In this document: positions 43,357-52,249 of the stretch, in pieces
Numbering within the stretch: position 1 is the stretch's first letter
Layout of the letters: every line of letters starts with the position of its first letter
Assembly: GCF_009882985.1 (NCBI RefSeq)
Contig: NZ_WTUZ01000039.1
Coordinates: 372,001 to 436,000, forward strand
Length of the DNA stretch: 64,000 nucleotides
Reading direction: 5' to 3'
Origin: Paenibacillus silvestris
GTDB taxonomy: Bacteria; Bacillota; Bacilli; Paenibacillales; NBRC-103111
Program-made: the position numbers and the translations under genes
The notes under the pieces: model-generated
The model's input: only the letters and a program-made list of their open reading frames with translations
Databases searched by the model: none
What the model was told of the DNA's origin: nothing

Positions 43357-44223
43357 TCAGTTCTTGCTTTCTAATGTTCTTAGAATGAAGGATGAAAAAT
43401 CATTCGGCTTTCGACCTAATATCCACGTTAAAACATTAGAATTACCGATAGATCCATGCTCGTTGTAATGTTGAAACATCTTTAATGTTGTATTTACTTG
43501 ATAGTCTCCTGATCCACGCTTTTTTAATTGTGCTGCAAACATTTCGTCTTGAGGCGTTTCAACTTTGATTTCATGGCCAAAATGCTGTTCCATTGCTGCT
43601 ACCATATCAGACAATGATAAATTCTGAGGTCCAGAAAGTTCATATGAAGCCCATATATGTCCCGGACGAGTAAGAATGATTGCAGCTGCTTCGGCTAAGT
43701 CTTCTAAGTCAATCATACATATGCGAGTTTCTTGAGTCGTAAAATACTTTTGCTGAAAGATACCTTTTTCACTAAGCGACTTCCAAGACTCTAGTATATT
43801 CTGCATAAATACGCCTGGCTGAATAATCGTATAGGGGATACCTGAATTCACCAGGAGCTCCTCAACCATGAGTTTTTTCTGATGATGCGGCATTTCTTGA
43901 ATGACGGGATGTATGACGGAATGGAAGACAAAATGTTCAACTTTGGCCAAGCGAGCTGCTTGTATGATGACTTGTCCGATTTGAATTTCATCGGGATTCA
44001 TAGCTGAACATATGTGGTATACAGCCCTAATTCCGACGAATGCCTCATTTACAGCCTTTTGATCCAGCATATCTCCTGTAACGACTTCCATCTCACCTAA
44101 TGATTGAATGTCCTCGATTTGTTCAGTTCTACGAACAAGAGCCCTTATCTGCTCACCTTTAGAAAGCAAAGCTTTAATTACCGCACGACCAGTTTTCCCG
44201 TTTGCTCCAGTTATAAGGATCAT
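43357..44223 (-). CDS. NmrA-like NAD(P)-binding protein
   Basis: 288 residues of the atypical SDR/NmrA group: ILITGANGKTGRAVIKALL binding loop, VTGDMLDQKAVNEAF, and HFVFHSVIHP in place of a classical SDR YxxxK site. Proteins of this type reduce quinones or act as redox sensors; the role here is unknown. AAGGAGAAG precedes the ATG at 44223. Single gene. Confidence 0.85.
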   Translation of the reverse strand: MILITGANGKTGRAVIKALLSKGEQIRALVRRTEQIEDIQSLGEMEVVTGDMLDQKAVNEAFVGIRAVYHICSAMNPDEIQIGQVIIQAARLAKVEHFVFHSVIHPVIQEMPHHQKKLMVEELLVNSGIPYTIIQPGVFMQNILESWKSLSEKGIFQQKYFTTQETRICMIDLEDLAEAAAIILTRPGHIWASYELSGPQNLSLSDMVAAMEQHFGHEIKVETPQDEMFAAQLKKRGSGDYQVNTTLKMFQHYNEHGSIGNSNVLTWILGRKPNDFSSFILRTLESKN

Positions 44224-44545
44224 TTTTACTTCTCCTTTTACAGTAATGTGCTTTTATAAAACAGTTCGTCAAATTCATTATCTGCTTGTTCCGGTATGAA
44301 CGAGCTCGCCTTATAGTATAACTTTAACATGAATGAGATACATTAATCTGAACTGGCTTCCCTTGCCGAAATTTCGATTTATTGTGCACATACCCCATTT
44401 GAAATTTAATAATGCCATCATACTGGATCTCATTTATTTATTCCAACGCATTTCATGTTATATTCTTATTGATTAGAAGGAATGAATGGGGTCGAATTCG
44501 ATACAAGAATTCGTTTCGATTATCTTGCCGTTACATATCCGTTAA
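44224..44545. other. non-coding interval
   Basis: A+T-rich, with no convincing ORF, repeat or hairpin. It holds the upstream region of the NmrA-like gene and the 3' side of the DUF2975 gene. Confidence 0.5.
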
Positions 44546-45031
44546 TCATTCATTTATTGATTTTATATCTGGAGCATTTTTTAATGGCTTTTGCAGTGCG
44601 TCCACAATGGCTGCGAGGATACTTGTTGCTAAAATGCCCATTAGACATAATGAGGTAGGACCCGCTGCATCATCACTACCTGTAACTTTAGCAAGCACCC
44701 TTAAGCTTACGATTGCTAACGAAATGAGGAAAATAACTGTAAAAGCACATTTCTTTATAATCTTCAAAGATTTAAGGGATAATTCCGAGAAAGCATTGTT
44801 CTTTTCGATGTAGGTTAACAGTTTATATGCTTGATATAACGCAACCGTAAACGCAATACAGAATCCGTATGCACATACTAAAAAGGGGATTAGGAAGTAA
44901 GCCGTATCTGGATGTATCCTTGCATCTCTAACGGTTATCCCAGGCAACCAGATACACAAAGCTAGCACTGCAATTCCAGCCAGAAAAATAATTACCTTTA
45001 AGAAAGTCGTTGAACCTCGTTTAACATTCAT
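44546..45031 (-). CDS. DUF2975 family membrane protein
   Basis: 161 residues with four predicted membrane helices (about 11-30, 45-65, 95-113 and 125-148), matching the DUF2975 pattern (ITVRDARIHPDTAYFLIPFL, AYKLLTYIEKNNAFSELSLKSLKIIKKCA). In Bacillus relatives this gene is normally followed by a small XRE-type regulator; none is found downstream on this strand before 44224. GTGAGGTG lies 7 bp before the ATG. Function unknown. Confidence 0.8.
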   Translation of the reverse strand: MNVKRGSTTFLKVIIFLAGIAVLALCIWLPGITVRDARIHPDTAYFLIPFLVCAYGFCIAFTVALYQAYKLLTYIEKNNAFSELSLKSLKIIKKCAFTVIFLISLAIVSLRVLAKVTGSDDAAGPTSLCLMGILATSILAAIVDALQKPLKNAPDIKSINE

Positions 45032-45230
45032 TTAAAACACCTCACTTATTTAATGACAACATGATCTTAGCATATAACTTATCGATAAACAATAAATTTA
45101 TATTGTTATTTATGTTATTTTTATTGTTACAAAATAAAAAGCATTTCTCATTAATAAGAAATGCTCTAAATTCATATATTTTCGTGTCCTCTTACAGCTC
45201 TGTCGTGACAAGAAACGTCAAAAGAATCGC

Positions 45231-45704
45231 TTACCTGTATGATTGGTTAGAACCGATACGAGCACTAGCCGTCCAAGGGTCTCTAGCACCATGCATGCTA
45301 GTAAAAGCATTAACTGAGGCATTCGCTACTTCGATATCTTGAGCGCTCGTGCCTCCACTTACACCAATCCCACCGATAACTCTGTCGTGGCTCATGAGAG
45401 GTATGCCTCCGCCTAGGATGGTAAGTTTACCGTGATTGGTCGTGTTGATACCGAATGAGGGGGAGCCTGGAAGCGCCGATTGCGCTAGGTTGGCTGTTGG
45501 CATTTGCATAGCTGCGCTAGTCCACGCTTTGCCTTGGGAGATTTCGATCCCAGCAATTCGTGCACCGTCCATCCGATGGAAAGCAATCAAGTTCGCGCCA
45601 TCATCAACGATCGCGATTGAGCTATTCAGCCCCATTTGCCTAGCTTTCTGCTCGGCGATTTCGATTAAATATTTTGCCGTCTCTAACGTCAGTTTGTACA
45701 TCAT
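45231..45704 (-). CDS. GlcG/HbpS family protein
   Basis: 157 residues of the GlcG/HbpS (DUF336) family: LTLETAKYLIEIAEQKARQMG, SIAIVDDGANLIAFHRMDGA, the Gly-rich LTILGGGIPLMSHDRVIGGIGVSGG and the end AQDIEVANASVNAF. Members bind heme or corrinoid/glycol-pathway ligands; the ligand is unknown here. Start taken at ATG 45704 after AGGAG (45710-45714); ATG 45701 is equally possible. Confidence 0.85.
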   Translation of the reverse strand: MMYKLTLETAKYLIEIAEQKARQMGLNSSIAIVDDGANLIAFHRMDGARIAGIEISQGKAWTSAAMQMPTANLAQSALPGSPSFGINTTNHGKLTILGGGIPLMSHDRVIGGIGVSGGTSAQDIEVANASVNAFTSMHGARDPWTASARIGSNQSYR

Positions 45705-45814
45705 GTTCACTCCTCAGAATTTGGATGCTCCGATATTGTATGGTCATTCCCCCAGTGGGGTGAATGCAATAACAGGTGCTCCAAATCTATGAAATGATTA
45801 TAATAATAAGAGTC

Positions 45815-46618
45815 TCATATAACGTGCATTTGCTTGAGACATTCAAGCGTAATCGTCTTGGCAGTCGTACCGCTGCTATCCACATTGGTGGCGAAAACCC
45901 AGGAAGTTTTCCCCGTCTCCACATAGCCAATATACCATCCGAGACCTAGGTCGGATAATCTTGTCCCTGTTTTGCCATGAACGGTGTAGGCATCCTGTTC
46001 GTTATCGATCATCATACGTTTGACCGTTTTCATCGTTTGCTCATGGAACGGCAGCGTTTCTTCCACAAGATTCTCTATGAATTGAACTTGCTCTTGTGCG
46101 GAAATGGTCAGGGAGCTGTTCAGCCAGAACGTATCAATTCCACCGCTAATGTCTTGATTGCCATACCCGATTCGATCGAGATTGCTCTGCATCCGTTCAG
46201 CGCCAATGTCGAGGGCCATGGCTTGGTAATACCAGATAGCGGAATTTCTCATGGCGGAAGCAAGGGTATGATCCCGATTCCAGACGTCAAATTCCCGGAC
46301 GATCCCGTCCCAGCGCTTGACTTCGTACTCATCCTCCACGGCATGCTCTTCCAAGCCGATTAGTGCATTTGGAACCTTGAATGAGGATTCCGGCGTGAAA
46401 CGCTGATTGCTCCGCTGGAGGTTATAGGTGTACATTTTATCCGTCTTCAGATTCTTCATAACAATTGTACCTGAAATCCCATGGAACAATTCTTCCACAT
46501 GGAGCTCTTTGATAGCAGGCTTAGCGCTAGCCGAGTTCGCGATACTGGCATAAGGGCCTGTACTTGTAATCAGCATAGCAACGAGCAGTAGTACGATCAT
46601 CTTCATTTTTTTCATCAT
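45815..46618 (-). CDS. class D beta-lactamase-like protein
   Basis: 267 residues with a signal peptide (MKMIVLLLVAMLITSTG...). Class D signature order: active-site S-x-x-K as SSFK in TPESSFKVPNALIG, YGN in IGYGNQDIS, the Trp-Leu pair in DTFWLNSS, and KTG in VHGKTGTRLSD. All residues for a functional serine beta-lactamase are present, as in the chromosomal class D enzymes of Bacillus. GAGGAGTGA precedes the start. It lies divergent from a MocR regulator at 46752, which is an unusual neighbour. Confidence 0.85.
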   Translation of the reverse strand: MMKKMKMIVLLLVAMLITSTGPYASIANSASAKPAIKELHVEELFHGISGTIVMKNLKTDKMYTYNLQRSNQRFTPESSFKVPNALIGLEEHAVEDEYEVKRWDGIVREFDVWNRDHTLASAMRNSAIWYYQAMALDIGAERMQSNLDRIGYGNQDISGGIDTFWLNSSLTISAQEQVQFIENLVEETLPFHEQTMKTVKRMMIDNEQDAYTVHGKTGTRLSDLGLGWYIGYVETGKTSWVFATNVDSSGTTAKTITLECLKQMHVI

Positions 46619-46714
46619 GAATCACTCCTCTTTGATTTAAAATGGCAATTATTTACTTTCTTCACGTTGAGTATACGAGGAATGACAGGGATTATATAGG
46701 TGATTATTCTTGAA

Positions 46715-46728
46715 TTGTACCCGTACAG
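46715..46728. promoter_or_regulatory. candidate MocR site, GTAC repeat
   Basis: TTGTACCCGTACAG holds two GTAC cores six bases apart, just before the MocR ribosome site. It resembles GGTACAG at 17211 before the paralogous MocR gene. Confidence 0.4.
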
Positions 46729-46751
46729 TTTGGAAGGAGAGGGGAGGAAAT

Positions 46752-48131
46752 ATGCTGTATGAAGAGATAGTGGATCAGATCATGAAGCGTATCGAGGAGG
46801 GATCATTGAAGCCGGGGAACAAGCTGCCATCTATTCGTGTTCTAACCCAGGAGTTTGCTTGTAGCAAAAATACGGTGATGAAAGCTTACGGGGAATTAGA
46901 GAAACGGCATATCATCTATTCGGTTCCCCAGAGCGGTTTCTATGTCGTGGAGGGCTATCGCAGACGGGAAAAAATGGAGGGAGAGCCTGACACAATTGAC
47001 TTCCTCTCTGCTGGACCTGATCGACAGGCGATGCCCTATCGGGATTTCCAACACTGTATCAATCAGGCTATTGAACGATATAAAGAAGAGATGTTCACCT
47101 ATTCGGACATTCAAGGGCTTGGGTCGCTTCGCGTCCAACTGGCTCGGCATTTGCAGAATCTTCAGGTGTTCACGATACCCGAGAGAATTTATGTCGTATC
47201 TGGTTCGCAGCAAGCTCTGCATCTGTTGGTATCCCTGCCTTTTCCAAACGGCAAGCGAAATATATGTCTAGAGCAGCCTACGCATGCTGGGTTTATTGAG
47301 TCTATTCGTCAGCATGGCAGCGAGGCTTATGGCATAGAAGTAGGGAGTGAGGGCATTGATCTTACGCAGTTGGAAGAGCTTTTTAAGCATAACGATATTA
47401 AGTTGTTCTACACGGTCTCTAGATTTCACAATCCGACAGGTCACAGCCATACGAATGAAACGAAGCAAAAGATCGTCGAATTAGCTCAGCAATATGATGT
47501 GTATATTATTGAAGATGACTATATGGGAGATTTAGACGCGAATCTGAAGGCAGACCCGATGTTTGCCTACGATCCTTCTGGTAGAGTTATTTATGTTAAA
47601 AGTTTCTCGAAAGTGATGCTGCCCGGTCTCCGACTCGGCTTAGCTGTACTCCCTGACGTATTGCGGGAAGAGTTCCTGCGAGCTAAGTTTGCTGCAGACG
47701 TACATACGCCGATGCTAACGCAAGGCGCACTGGAGATGTATCTTCAGAGCGGAATGTTCAATGCGCACATTGAGCGTATGAGGAAGCTATACAGCAGGAA
47801 GGCCACGCTCCTTCAGCAAGCTTTCCAGAAGTGGCTGATGACTGTTGCCACCTATTCGGGTTCTTTATCCGGTTTCTATTCCACGATCAGACTGCCCATT
47901 CCGATTAAGGCGAAGCAGCTGCAGGAACACCTTAAGCATCAACATGTGTTGGTGGATCATGCAGAGCGTATGTATCTTCCAGATTTCGCCAAAGACAACG
48001 TGATCCGTCTCAGTATCTCTCAAGTGGATGAGGATTTGATTGAGAGAGGCGTTCAGATAATCGCAAGAGGGATAGCCGAGCTGCTCAGCAGACGGACCGA
48101 AGTGAGATTTGTGAGTAAGGATTTAGAATAA
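46752..48131 (+). CDS. MocR-type regulator (GntR HTH fused to class I aminotransferase fold)
   Basis: 459 residues. GntR winged helix (MLYEEIVDQIMKRIEEGSLKPGNKLPSIRVLTQEFACSKNTVMKAYGELE), then an aminotransferase-like domain with the PLP Lys in VIYVKSFSKVMLPGLRLGL and the blocks FYTVSRFHNPTGH and IIEDDYMGDLDANL. Clearly paralogous to the regulator at 17240 across its length. The ATG at 46752 follows GGGGAGG; a TTG at 46710 extends the frame but lacks a ribosome site and would put the GTAC repeats inside the gene. It is divergent from the class D beta-lactamase-like gene, its probable target. Confidence 0.9.
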   Translation: MLYEEIVDQIMKRIEEGSLKPGNKLPSIRVLTQEFACSKNTVMKAYGELEKRHIIYSVPQSGFYVVEGYRRREKMEGEPDTIDFLSAGPDRQAMPYRDFQHCINQAIERYKEEMFTYSDIQGLGSLRVQLARHLQNLQVFTIPERIYVVSGSQQALHLLVSLPFPNGKRNICLEQPTHAGFIESIRQHGSEAYGIEVGSEGIDLTQLEELFKHNDIKLFYTVSRFHNPTGHSHTNETKQKIVELAQQYDVYIIEDDYMGDLDANLKADPMFAYDPSGRVIYVKSFSKVMLPGLRLGLAVLPDVLREEFLRAKFAADVHTPMLTQGALEMYLQSGMFNAHIERMRKLYSRKATLLQQAFQKWLMTVATYSGSLSGFYSTIRLPIPIKAKQLQEHLKHQHVLVDHAERMYLPDFAKDNVIRLSISQVDEDLIERGVQIIARGIAELLSRRTEVRFVSKDLE

Positions 48132-48180
48132 AAAAGACGACCCCTATATGTGATAGGAATCATCTATTCTTTGGTTTTAA

Positions 48181-49569
48181 TTATCTCTGTTCATGCTTTT
48201 GAACAGCTCTAGCAACCCGTTCGCCTAGTTCAGCTGAGGCATTGTATAGGTAACTTAGAACAATGTTTTGTGTTTCTTGAGATATGCCGGAGAGGTCGCC
48301 AGAGAGATTAGCAATCAAGTGATCTTGCTGCAAGGGAGAGAGTGAGTAGTAATACTGACCTGCTTGTGTAAAATCATCCTGCTTCGGGATGCCCGATCGC
48401 ATCAAATGACCATCCACGTATCTCCCATTGCCACTGGTTACAAGAGAATCAGGGGACCAATCAGCCTGATGGTTGATAGGAACCTTACGGAAATCGGGAC
48501 CCATTCGGCGGCGCTGGGAGTCCCAGTAAATATTGGCACGTCCCTGCAGCAGCTTATCGTCCGATAACTCGGCGCCTTCCAATAAATTGGCGGGTGAGAA
48601 AGCTAATTTCTCCACTTGCTCCTTATAGTTATCAGGATTGCGGTTCAGCACAAGTCGGCCAACCGGATACAGTGGATATTGCCGTTCATCCCAAACTTTG
48701 GTATCATCCAATGGATCAAATGGCAAAGCTGCTTCATCTGACGGATTCATTAGCTGAACATAAAGCCCGTATTCGACAGTTTTTCCTGCTGCCAAATGAT
48801 CATTCAATTCTTTGCCCGAGAAATCCGGGTTCTCACTTGCCAATTGAGTCGCTTCGCGATTGTCTATGTACTGTACACCAGCAAAAGGAACCCAGTGATA
48901 TTTAACATACGTACGGACGCCCTCTGCATTCTTCCAAACATAAGTGTTTACACTGTGGCCAGGTGTGTGGCGGAAACTCTTTAACGTCCCTGCGTCAGAG
49001 TAAAGCCGGACCAGAAAATGAATGGATTCGGGTGCTCTAGCTACGAAACTCCATAATCGTTCTGGATCTGTGAGATTATTAACTGGCGATGGCAGGGAGG
49101 CTTTAATAAACTCTGGGAAGCGAATGGCGTCCCGTACCGCAAAAACGGGGATGTGATTGCACAGGAGATCAAAAACACCCTTCTCCGTATAAAACTTGGT
49201 GGAGAATCCACGCACATTGCGGGATGTGTCCGGGGTGCCTTTGTTGCTTACAGCAAAGGAAAATCTCACGGTGACAGGGACCTGCTGGCCAGGACTTTGA
49301 AGAAAGCAAAGCTGTGTGTATGCTGCCATGGAATGAACGGTCTGAAAGTACCCGAAAGCGCCATACCCTTTGACGTGCACAGGCCTTTCAAGCATCTTTT
49401 CATGGATAAAAGTTTCCAGAGTTTCATGCAGAACGCTGTCTTGTTCCAGTACAGGACCTCGTTCACCGACTGTTTGCGAATGGTAAGTGGGCGGTTTCGC
49501 AGGTGACCATTGTGTAGGGGAATGACCATTAGGCTGCTGATCATTTATCAATTCATTATTATCTTTCAT
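48181..49569 (-). CDS. catalase (monofunctional heme type)
   Basis: 462 residues; converts hydrogen peroxide to water and oxygen. Distal His in RPVHVKGYGAFGYF, distal Asn in FDLLCNHIPVFAVRD, proximal heme Tyr in GRANIYWDSQRRRMGPDF. The N-terminal entry motif is HSQTVGERGPVLEQD. A small-subunit form without the C-terminal flavodoxin-like domain. The ATG at 49569 is 7 bp after AGGAGG; ATG 49572 is the alternative. A PerR-like inverted repeat lies about 125 bp upstream (49694). Confidence 0.9.
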   Translation of the reverse strand: MKDNNELINDQQPNGHSPTQWSPAKPPTYHSQTVGERGPVLEQDSVLHETLETFIHEKMLERPVHVKGYGAFGYFQTVHSMAAYTQLCFLQSPGQQVPVTVRFSFAVSNKGTPDTSRNVRGFSTKFYTEKGVFDLLCNHIPVFAVRDAIRFPEFIKASLPSPVNNLTDPERLWSFVARAPESIHFLVRLYSDAGTLKSFRHTPGHSVNTYVWKNAEGVRTYVKYHWVPFAGVQYIDNREATQLASENPDFSGKELNDHLAAGKTVEYGLYVQLMNPSDEAALPFDPLDDTKVWDERQYPLYPVGRLVLNRNPDNYKEQVEKLAFSPANLLEGAELSDDKLLQGRANIYWDSQRRRMGPDFRKVPINHQADWSPDSLVTSGNGRYVDGHLMRSGIPKQDDFTQAGQYYYSLSPLQQDHLIANLSGDLSGISQETQNIVLSYLYNASAELGERVARAVQKHEQR

Positions 49570-50045
49570 CATTGTACCTCCTATTTCAAACAGTCAATTC
49601 TCCCTGATCTCTTATTATTTATGTTGAGCATCCATGCACTTATGACAATACTTTGTGGACGAAATCGCTTATGTAGACAGAGATTGTTCTTTATTAATTG
49701 TAATTAAAAAGTTACAATGTGTATGTTTTGCTCTAGCTAAAACCTTTACAAAACTTACATATTAGGTGGTCAGCCTAATGGTGTAGCCAGATCTATCAAA
49801 TCCATGATGCGCTGGGTTCGTGCAGACATACGGTCTTTGACAGCACAAAATCGACATATTTACTAAAACTGCTGCGAAGTTTAATCTTCAATTTGTAAGC
49901 GTTAGCAGCTTGATTCTCGCCAAGACAGTAATGTTTCGCAAGGATATGTTGCAAGCGTGATCATAATTAATGAAAAGAGCCTGGAACGTTTGGGTCATTG
50001 TTAATTATGACGGCTTTCAAAGATGACCAAAAGGGAGGACATGCA
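49570..50045. promoter_or_regulatory. divergent control region: PerR-like repeat and cre-like site
   Basis: No gene. TTAATTGTAATTAA (49694-49707), an A+T-rich inverted repeat with 6-bp arms, resembles a PerR box and sits upstream of the catalase. TGTAAGCGTTAGCA (49894-49907) resembles a catabolite-responsive element and sits upstream of the binding-protein gene. The same core (AAGCGTTAGCAGC) recurs at 56668. Confidence 0.4.
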
Positions 50046-51656
50046 ATGTCGAACAGAAAGAAGCAAGTCGTGGCGTCCGCACTCGTGTTAGCGGTATCAC
50101 TGTCCGTATTAAGCGGTTGCGCAACTAAAAAAGAGAATGGAAGCGCTGCAAGCGGAAGTGGAAGTTCGAAGGAAAGCTCAGTGAATAAAGAAGGGTTCCC
50201 GATCGTGAAGAGCCCGCTGACCATCTCTATCATGGCACCGGATATGGGGATTCAGAACTGGAAGGACATGCCGGTTATGCAAGAGATGGAGAAGCTTACG
50301 GGCATCAAAATTGATTACCGCAATGCGCCTCGGGACAGCTTCGATACGAAGAAAAACCTTGTTTTCGCAAGCGGCGATTACCCGGACATTTTCTTCGCGT
50401 CGAAACTGACACAGGCTGAAGAGCAGAACTACGGAAGCCAAGGCATCTTGATTCCTTTGGAGAAGCTAATTGATGAATACGCGCCGAACATCAAGAAAGT
50501 GCTGGCTGATAAACCGGATATTCGCAAGTCGATTACAGCACCGGACGGACATATTTATTCACTTCCACGCATCGAGCCGTTTCAGCCGTGGTACAGAAAT
50601 CCAATGTGGTACAACGGCAAGATGCTGAAAGAACTTAATGTGACGAAGCTGCCGGAGACGACGGATGAGCTGTACGATTTGCTCAAACGTGTCAGAGATG
50701 AAGATCCGAACAAAAACGGCAAGAAGGATGAAATTCCGTTGTCCTCATCTTCAGGCATCAAGCTAAGAGATATCCGTACATGGATTCTTGGTGCGTTTGG
50801 AGCGTATGAAGAAGAGCTGTACGTCGATGATAAAGGAAAAGTTCACTATACACCGGCTGAAGATGCTTATAAAGGCTACGTAACATACCTGAACAAGCTC
50901 TGGGCTGACAACCTTCTGGATCACGAATCCTTCTCGCAGACGGATGACCAGAAAAAAGCGAAGATTAAAAACGATCAGGTACTTCTGTTCTCCGACTGGC
51001 ATGCCTACATGTCCCATGGCGGGAAGCCTAACACGGAGGATGTGATGTTCAGCCCAGTTCGCAGCGACAAAGTGAGTACTCCTGCCATCGCTAGGAACAA
51101 AGGCTTCTCTACAGGTACATTTGCGATTTCCAAATCCAATCGTTCTCCGGAAGCGTCAATCCGCTGGGTAGATTATATGTACTCGCCAGAAGGCCAAATG
51201 CTGTTTAACAAAGGGCCAGAAGGCGTTCTGTGGAAATACTCGGACAGCGCCAAAACGCAAATTGAGTATTTGCCTGTACCGAATGGAGAAGACAGAGAAA
51301 CGTATCGTTCCAAGATTACACCTAACTTCGGTATCGCTTCACCGATGGTTGTACCGGATGAGCCTGTGAAGGACGATTTCTCGAAATGGGTGGAAAATGA
51401 GTCCAAAACGAAGCTGTTGGATCGTGGCGCGCGCGTACCGTTCCCGGCATTGTTCCTGACGGAAGCGGAGGCCGGCGAAGTGGCAGCATTGCGTTCCGAC
51501 CTTACAACGTATGTTGCGCAAATGGAAGCGAAATTCACCACTGGACAAGAATCGCTGGACGGTTGGGATAAGTATGTGCAAACCCTGAAGAAAATGGGTT
51601 CGGACCGTTTCCAAGAAATTTATCAAAAAGCTTATGATCGTTGGAAAAACACCTAA
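50046..51656 (+). CDS. LplA-type sugar ABC transporter substrate-binding lipoprotein
   Basis: 536 residues. Lipoprotein signal ending LSVLSGC, then a large family 1 binding protein of the LplA type (TISIMAPDMGIQNWKDMPVMQEMEKLTGIKIDYRNAP, GDYPDIFFASKL, YSLPRIEPFQPWYRNPMWYNG). It belongs with the LplB/LplC permeases at 56715 and 57717, from which it is separated by the oppositely oriented mannosidase pair. By context it captures a mannose-containing oligosaccharide. AGGGAGG precedes the ATG at 50046. A cre-like site lies 140 bp upstream. Confidence 0.9.
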   Translation: MSNRKKQVVASALVLAVSLSVLSGCATKKENGSAASGSGSSKESSVNKEGFPIVKSPLTISIMAPDMGIQNWKDMPVMQEMEKLTGIKIDYRNAPRDSFDTKKNLVFASGDYPDIFFASKLTQAEEQNYGSQGILIPLEKLIDEYAPNIKKVLADKPDIRKSITAPDGHIYSLPRIEPFQPWYRNPMWYNGKMLKELNVTKLPETTDELYDLLKRVRDEDPNKNGKKDEIPLSSSSGIKLRDIRTWILGAFGAYEEELYVDDKGKVHYTPAEDAYKGYVTYLNKLWADNLLDHESFSQTDDQKKAKIKNDQVLLFSDWHAYMSHGGKPNTEDVMFSPVRSDKVSTPAIARNKGFSTGTFAISKSNRSPEASIRWVDYMYSPEGQMLFNKGPEGVLWKYSDSAKTQIEYLPVPNGEDRETYRSKITPNFGIASPMVVPDEPVKDDFSKWVENESKTKLLDRGARVPFPALFLTEAEAGEVAALRSDLTTYVAQMEAKFTTGQESLDGWDKYVQTLKKMGSDRFQEIYQKAYDRWKNT

Positions 51657-51702
51657 GTAAGTAGTACAGCGAAACAAGTTAGACACTACACGAGATAGAA
51701 GC

Positions 51703-51738
51703 GGGCGTAGAGGTGAATTGACCTTTGCGCCTTTTTTT
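51703..51738 (+). terminator. Rho-independent terminator
   Basis: GGCGTAGAGGT pairs with ACCTTTGCGCC with G-U pairs, followed by TTTTTTTA. Confidence 0.8.
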
Positions 51739-51772
51739 ATTTTGGCGATTTCTCCTACATGAATGAAGGAAG

Positions 51773-51948
51773 GGAACTGTGGTCCGTTATTCCGCTGGAT
51801 GGGTGACATTTCTATCTGGAATGGGTACTGCGGTCCGCTATTAGAACGATTTCACGCGAAAAACATGGCGTAGAGACCAAATAAGACCCTGCAGTTCTGC
51901 TCAGGGGGAAAACGGTTCATTTTTCTCGAAATAGGGGACTGCAGTTCC
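51773..51948. repeat. dispersed intergenic repeat, copy B
   Basis: Units GGAACTGTGGTCCGTTATT (51773), GGTACTGCGGTCCGCTATT (51824), AATAAGACCCTGCAGTTC (51880) and inverted GGACTGCAGTTCC (51936), at steps of 51, 56 and 56 bp. Same order and spacing as copy A at 22563 although the sequences between units have diverged. Confidence 0.7.
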
Positions 51949-52040
51949 TCTAAGTATGGCCTTAGCGAGAATTCCGCTGGTTAATGAAATTTGTTATTGG
52001 CGGGTACGACGAGGTTGGGCGTTATGGTGAAGCCGGTGGG

Positions 52041-52070
52041 CATAAGCATAAGCATAAGCATAAGCATGAG
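52041..52070. repeat. hexanucleotide satellite CATAAG, five units
   Basis: CATAAG repeated four times, then CATGAG. It lies about 90 bp after repeat copy B in an interval (51739-52196) with no gene. Confidence 0.8.
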
Positions 52071-52196
52071 TGTTAGTGCGCGCACAGGAGACGGTAGGAT
52101 GACCAGAGCAGGCCGATACAAGCCCAAGAGTATATTGAATCATTAGAGCATTCGTTAGCTCCTGCGGGATGCTTACAGGGCCTATTAAGCGCTAAT

Positions 52197-52240
52197 GAAA
52201 AACTCCCCGCTGCCAGTAATGGCTAACGGGGAGTTTTTCA
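52197..52240 (-). terminator. terminator of the mannosidase operon
   Basis: AAAAACTCCCCG / CGGGGAGTTTTT stem with T-rich flanks on the minus strand, 12 bp after the GH125 stop. Confidence 0.85.
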
Positions 52241-52249
52241 AATTTGTGC

